DNA of 46,704 nucleotides from Guyparkeria sp016278265 (lineage in GTDB: Bacteria > Pseudomonadota > Gammaproteobacteria > Halothiobacillales > Halothiobacillaceae). This document shows positions 43,549 to 46,704 of this stretch, in pieces. The notes beneath the pieces were generated by a model. It made no database searches and was not told where the DNA came from. It saw only the letters and a list, made by a program, of their open reading frames with translations. A program made the position numbers and the translations under genes. The stretch lies in the NCBI RefSeq assembly GCF_044582145.1, contig NZ_JBDODO010000015.1; one strand, written 5' to 3'. The first letter of the stretch is position 1, and each line of letters begins with the position of its first letter.

Positions 43549-43830
43549 TCTGACGACGATCGGCTTCGGGGCTGAACGGAGCTCTCTGGATCCGTATGCC
43601 TCGCCGAGCATCGCAGTGGAGGCCGGAGCGAGAAGCGCAGGGGAGTGCACGCAGTGCAATGAGACATCCGGCGCGTTGCTTTTCGGCGGTTTTCTTTCGC
43701 ACGAGCAAAGAAAACCGCCCCGGCCGTCGCACACCCAGAGTAGCAATAGGATCAAGCCAGATTCGACGGGCGGAACCGTTCCACCGGGGTCGTCTCCGAG
43801 CAGGCACTTTCCATCGTCCCAGGCAAGCGA
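43549..43830. other. Gene-free spacer between guaA and tadA
   Basis: This 282-base spacer contains a perfect 13-base inverted repeat (listed separately) and a stretch rich in GAGCGAGAAGCGCAGG-type sequence before it. Short open frames here have no recognisable features. I see no tRNA or named RNA. Confidence 0.5.
43685..43719. repeat. Perfect 13-bp palindrome, possible intergenic repeat element
   Basis: GGCGGTTTTCTTT and AAAGAAAACCGCC form a perfect 13-pair stem with a nine-base loop CGCACGAGC. Similar TTTCTTT...AAAGAAA palindromes preceded by GCGCAGG are known as repeated intergenic elements in some proteobacteria. A second, weaker copy may follow fis on the opposite strand. Its role is unknown. 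Confidence 0.65.
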
Positions 43831-44289
43831 ATGACTCACCGCCGTGACCGCCACTACATGACCGAAGCCCTCTCCCTCGCCCGCCAGTCGATCGAGTTGG
43901 GCGAGGTGCCGGTCGGTGCCATCGTGGTCGATGGAGAAGGCAGGATCATCGGCCGCGGCCACAACCGCCCGGTCGCCCTGCACGACCCCAGCGCCCACGC
44001 GGAGATACTGGCGATGCGCGAGGCCGGCCGGCACCTGGCCAACTATCGCCTCGACGACTGCACCCTCTACGTCACACTCGAGCCCTGCCCGATGTGCCTG
44101 GCCGCCGCCTCGCATGCCCGCCTTGCCCGTATCGTCTACGCCGCACCCGACCCGCGTGCCGGCGCCTGCGGTTCTGCCATCGACCTCAACCGGGCCGACT
44201 GGCACCACTTCCGTCCCGTGATCGATACCGGCCCCTGCGAAACCGAGGCCGCCGAACTCCTCACGCAGTTCTTCCGCGAACGGCGCTGA
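43831..44289 (+). CDS. tadA: tRNA-specific adenosine deaminase
   Basis: TadA converts the wobble adenosine of tRNA-Arg(ACG) to inosine. The 152 residues have all zinc and catalytic residues: H56-A-E58 in SAHAEILAM, and C86 and C89 in EPCPMCLAAA. VPVGAIVVDGEG and VYAAPDPRAGA match the family. There is normal length and no visible defect. It precedes uup on the same strand. Confidence 0.96.
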   Translation: MTHRRDRHYMTEALSLARQSIELGEVPVGAIVVDGEGRIIGRGHNRPVALHDPSAHAEILAMREAGRHLANYRLDDCTLYVTLEPCPMCLAAASHARLARIVYAAPDPRAGACGSAIDLNRADWHHFRPVIDTGPCETEAAELLTQFFRERR

Positions 44290-44327
44290 GAAGGAGAATC
44301 CGCCCGCCTTGACGCGGAGCAACCGCG

Positions 44328-44333
44328 TACAAT
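44328..44333 (+). promoter_or_regulatory. Possible -10 element ahead of uup
   Basis: TACAAT lies 39 bases before the uup ATG at 44373. A TTGACG is present at 44309-44314, but the 13-base spacing is too short for a normal sigma-70 promoter, so only the -10 is noted. Confidence 0.35.
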
Positions 44334-44372
44334 GCACCCCCCTTTCAGCCTATAGCTTCAAGCACCGATCTT

Positions 44373-46277
<1,905 letters not shown>

Positions 46278-46605
46278 TCCGCCGGCAAACCCGGCACGCC
46301 TCACCCAAGTCTCTGTTCTCGCACCTTACCGCGGACAAGCAGGAACGTTCCGGCGAGATATGCTCGCGCCAACGGCCACCGCAAGCCCGCGCGCTCAAGT
46401 GGACGCCACACCCGCCTTCCGATAGCCTCCCCGACCTTTTGGGTTACTCCAGCCCTGCCGGTCGCCCCATGCATGGGTGCCGCCCTGTCTTGTTCGCGGC
46501 CCATTACCCAGTAAATCGCTAAGGCTAAAGATTCAGGTCGACCGGCCGATGTCATGAGTCCCGATTCATTTGCTTTCCCAGAACCAGCACACGCGGAGCC
46601 AACGC
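46278..46605 (+). other. Gene-free 328-base leader region of the next gene
   Basis: No gene is seen here. Short open frames lack any recognisable pattern. No riboswitch matches were found. The only clear site is the sigma-28-like promoter near the end (46526-46552). Confidence 0.5.
46526..46552 (+). promoter_or_regulatory. Sigma-28 (FliA)-like promoter
   Basis: TAAAGATT and GCCGATGT are separated by 11 bases, close to the FliA consensus TAAAGTTT-N11-GCCGATAA. It is 53 bases upstream of the ATG at 46606 and points to late flagellar/chemotaxis regulation. Confidence 0.7.
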
Positions 46606-46704
46606 ATGCCAGCCCTGTTCAAGAACCTGACCATTGGTGCCCGACTCGCCCTCGGATTTGCCCTGGTCATTGTTTTCATCGCGGCCCTGATCATTCCCCT
46701 GGTG
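46606..46704 (+). CDS. N-terminus of probable methyl-accepting chemotaxis protein (truncated by window)
   Basis: Only the first 33 codons are present. They encode MPALFKNLTIGARLALGF followed by a hydrophobic stretch reaching to the edge, a first transmembrane helix. The pattern NLTIGARLALGFAL is typical of chemoreceptors and some HAMP sensors. The FliA-like promoter ahead of it favours a chemoreceptor. The rest lies outside the window, so the sensory domain is unknown. GCGGAG stands just before the ATG as a plausible ribosome-binding site. Confidence 0.7.
   Translation, partial: MPALFKNLTIGARLALGFALVIVFIAALIIPLV

Noticed and set aside
44309..44333. Full sigma-70 promoter TTGACG/TACAAT before uup
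   Set aside because: The 13-base spacing is too short, so only the -10 is noted as a possible element.
41803..44337. 844-codon minus-strand open frame opposite guaA and tadA
   Set aside because: It spans two well-supported genes and their spacer; it is a codon-bias artefact with no domains.

Overview
The window is about 46.7 kb of GC-rich, densely coded DNA that reads as ordinary chromosome of a gammaproteobacterium. Markers are dusB next to fis, the fabA-fabB pair, guaB-guaA, polA, rlmKL, xseA, tadA and uup. A TsdA-type thiosulfate dehydrogenase, many c-type cytochromes and a small SoxXA-binding-like protein suggest a sulfur-oxidising, respiring, motile organism. A halophilic chemolithotroph of the Halothiobacillus/Guyparkeria kind is my best guess, but that is inference from gene content and composition. 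I see no rRNA, tRNA, CRISPR array, transposase or phage gene.

Layout. 1-2.8 kb: the end of a DUF4395 membrane protein, a TetR regulator overlapping it, then tcdA and a tatD-family hydrolase on the minus strand. 3.0-7.9 kb: flagellar stator pair motA-motB, a HIT protein and a membrane-bound GGDEF/EAL protein, closed by a good terminator. 8.0-10.8 kb: polA (minus). 10.9-16.1 kb: a LOG-family protein, thrB, TRAP transporter dctQ-dctM without a dctP, dusB and fis. 16.2-20.6 kb: a 59-residue acidic protein behind a structured leader, DUF423, a cytochrome c' (minus), fabA-fabB and a GAF-GGDEF diguanylate cyclase. 20.7-22.3 kb: a fused double ABC ATPase of the YejF type (minus).

22.4-29.7 kb is the most distinctive part. 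It is a single run of a cbb3-type oxidase subunit I (CcoN-like), CcoO, a membrane-anchored monohaem cytochrome c, a dihaem c4-like lipoprotein, a TsdA-like dihaem thiosulfate dehydrogenase and a copper P1B-ATPase. CcoP and CcoQ are absent. The arrangement reads as a self-contained thiosulfate-to-oxygen electron path with its own copper-loading pump.

29.7-38.1 kb: a Met/Arg/Gln-rich periplasmic protein (minus), an unknown secreted protein, rlmKL, an NlpC/P60 lipoprotein, and a substrate-binding lipoprotein translationally coupled to a HAMP-PAS-PAS-GGDEF-EAL sensor. No transporter permease or ATPase lies beside that binding protein, so the pair looks like a ligand-sensing c-di-GMP module. 38.1-46.7 kb: xseA and a SoxK-like small protein (minus), then guaB, guaA, tadA and uup, and the first codons of a probable chemoreceptor behind a sigma-28-like promoter.

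Three c-di-GMP enzymes, a stator operon and a chemoreceptor point to strong control of motility versus attachment. The cytochromes point to respiration of reduced sulfur. Long open frames opposite motAB, polA, rlmKL and guaA-tadA are mirror frames of high-GC genes and were not annotated.
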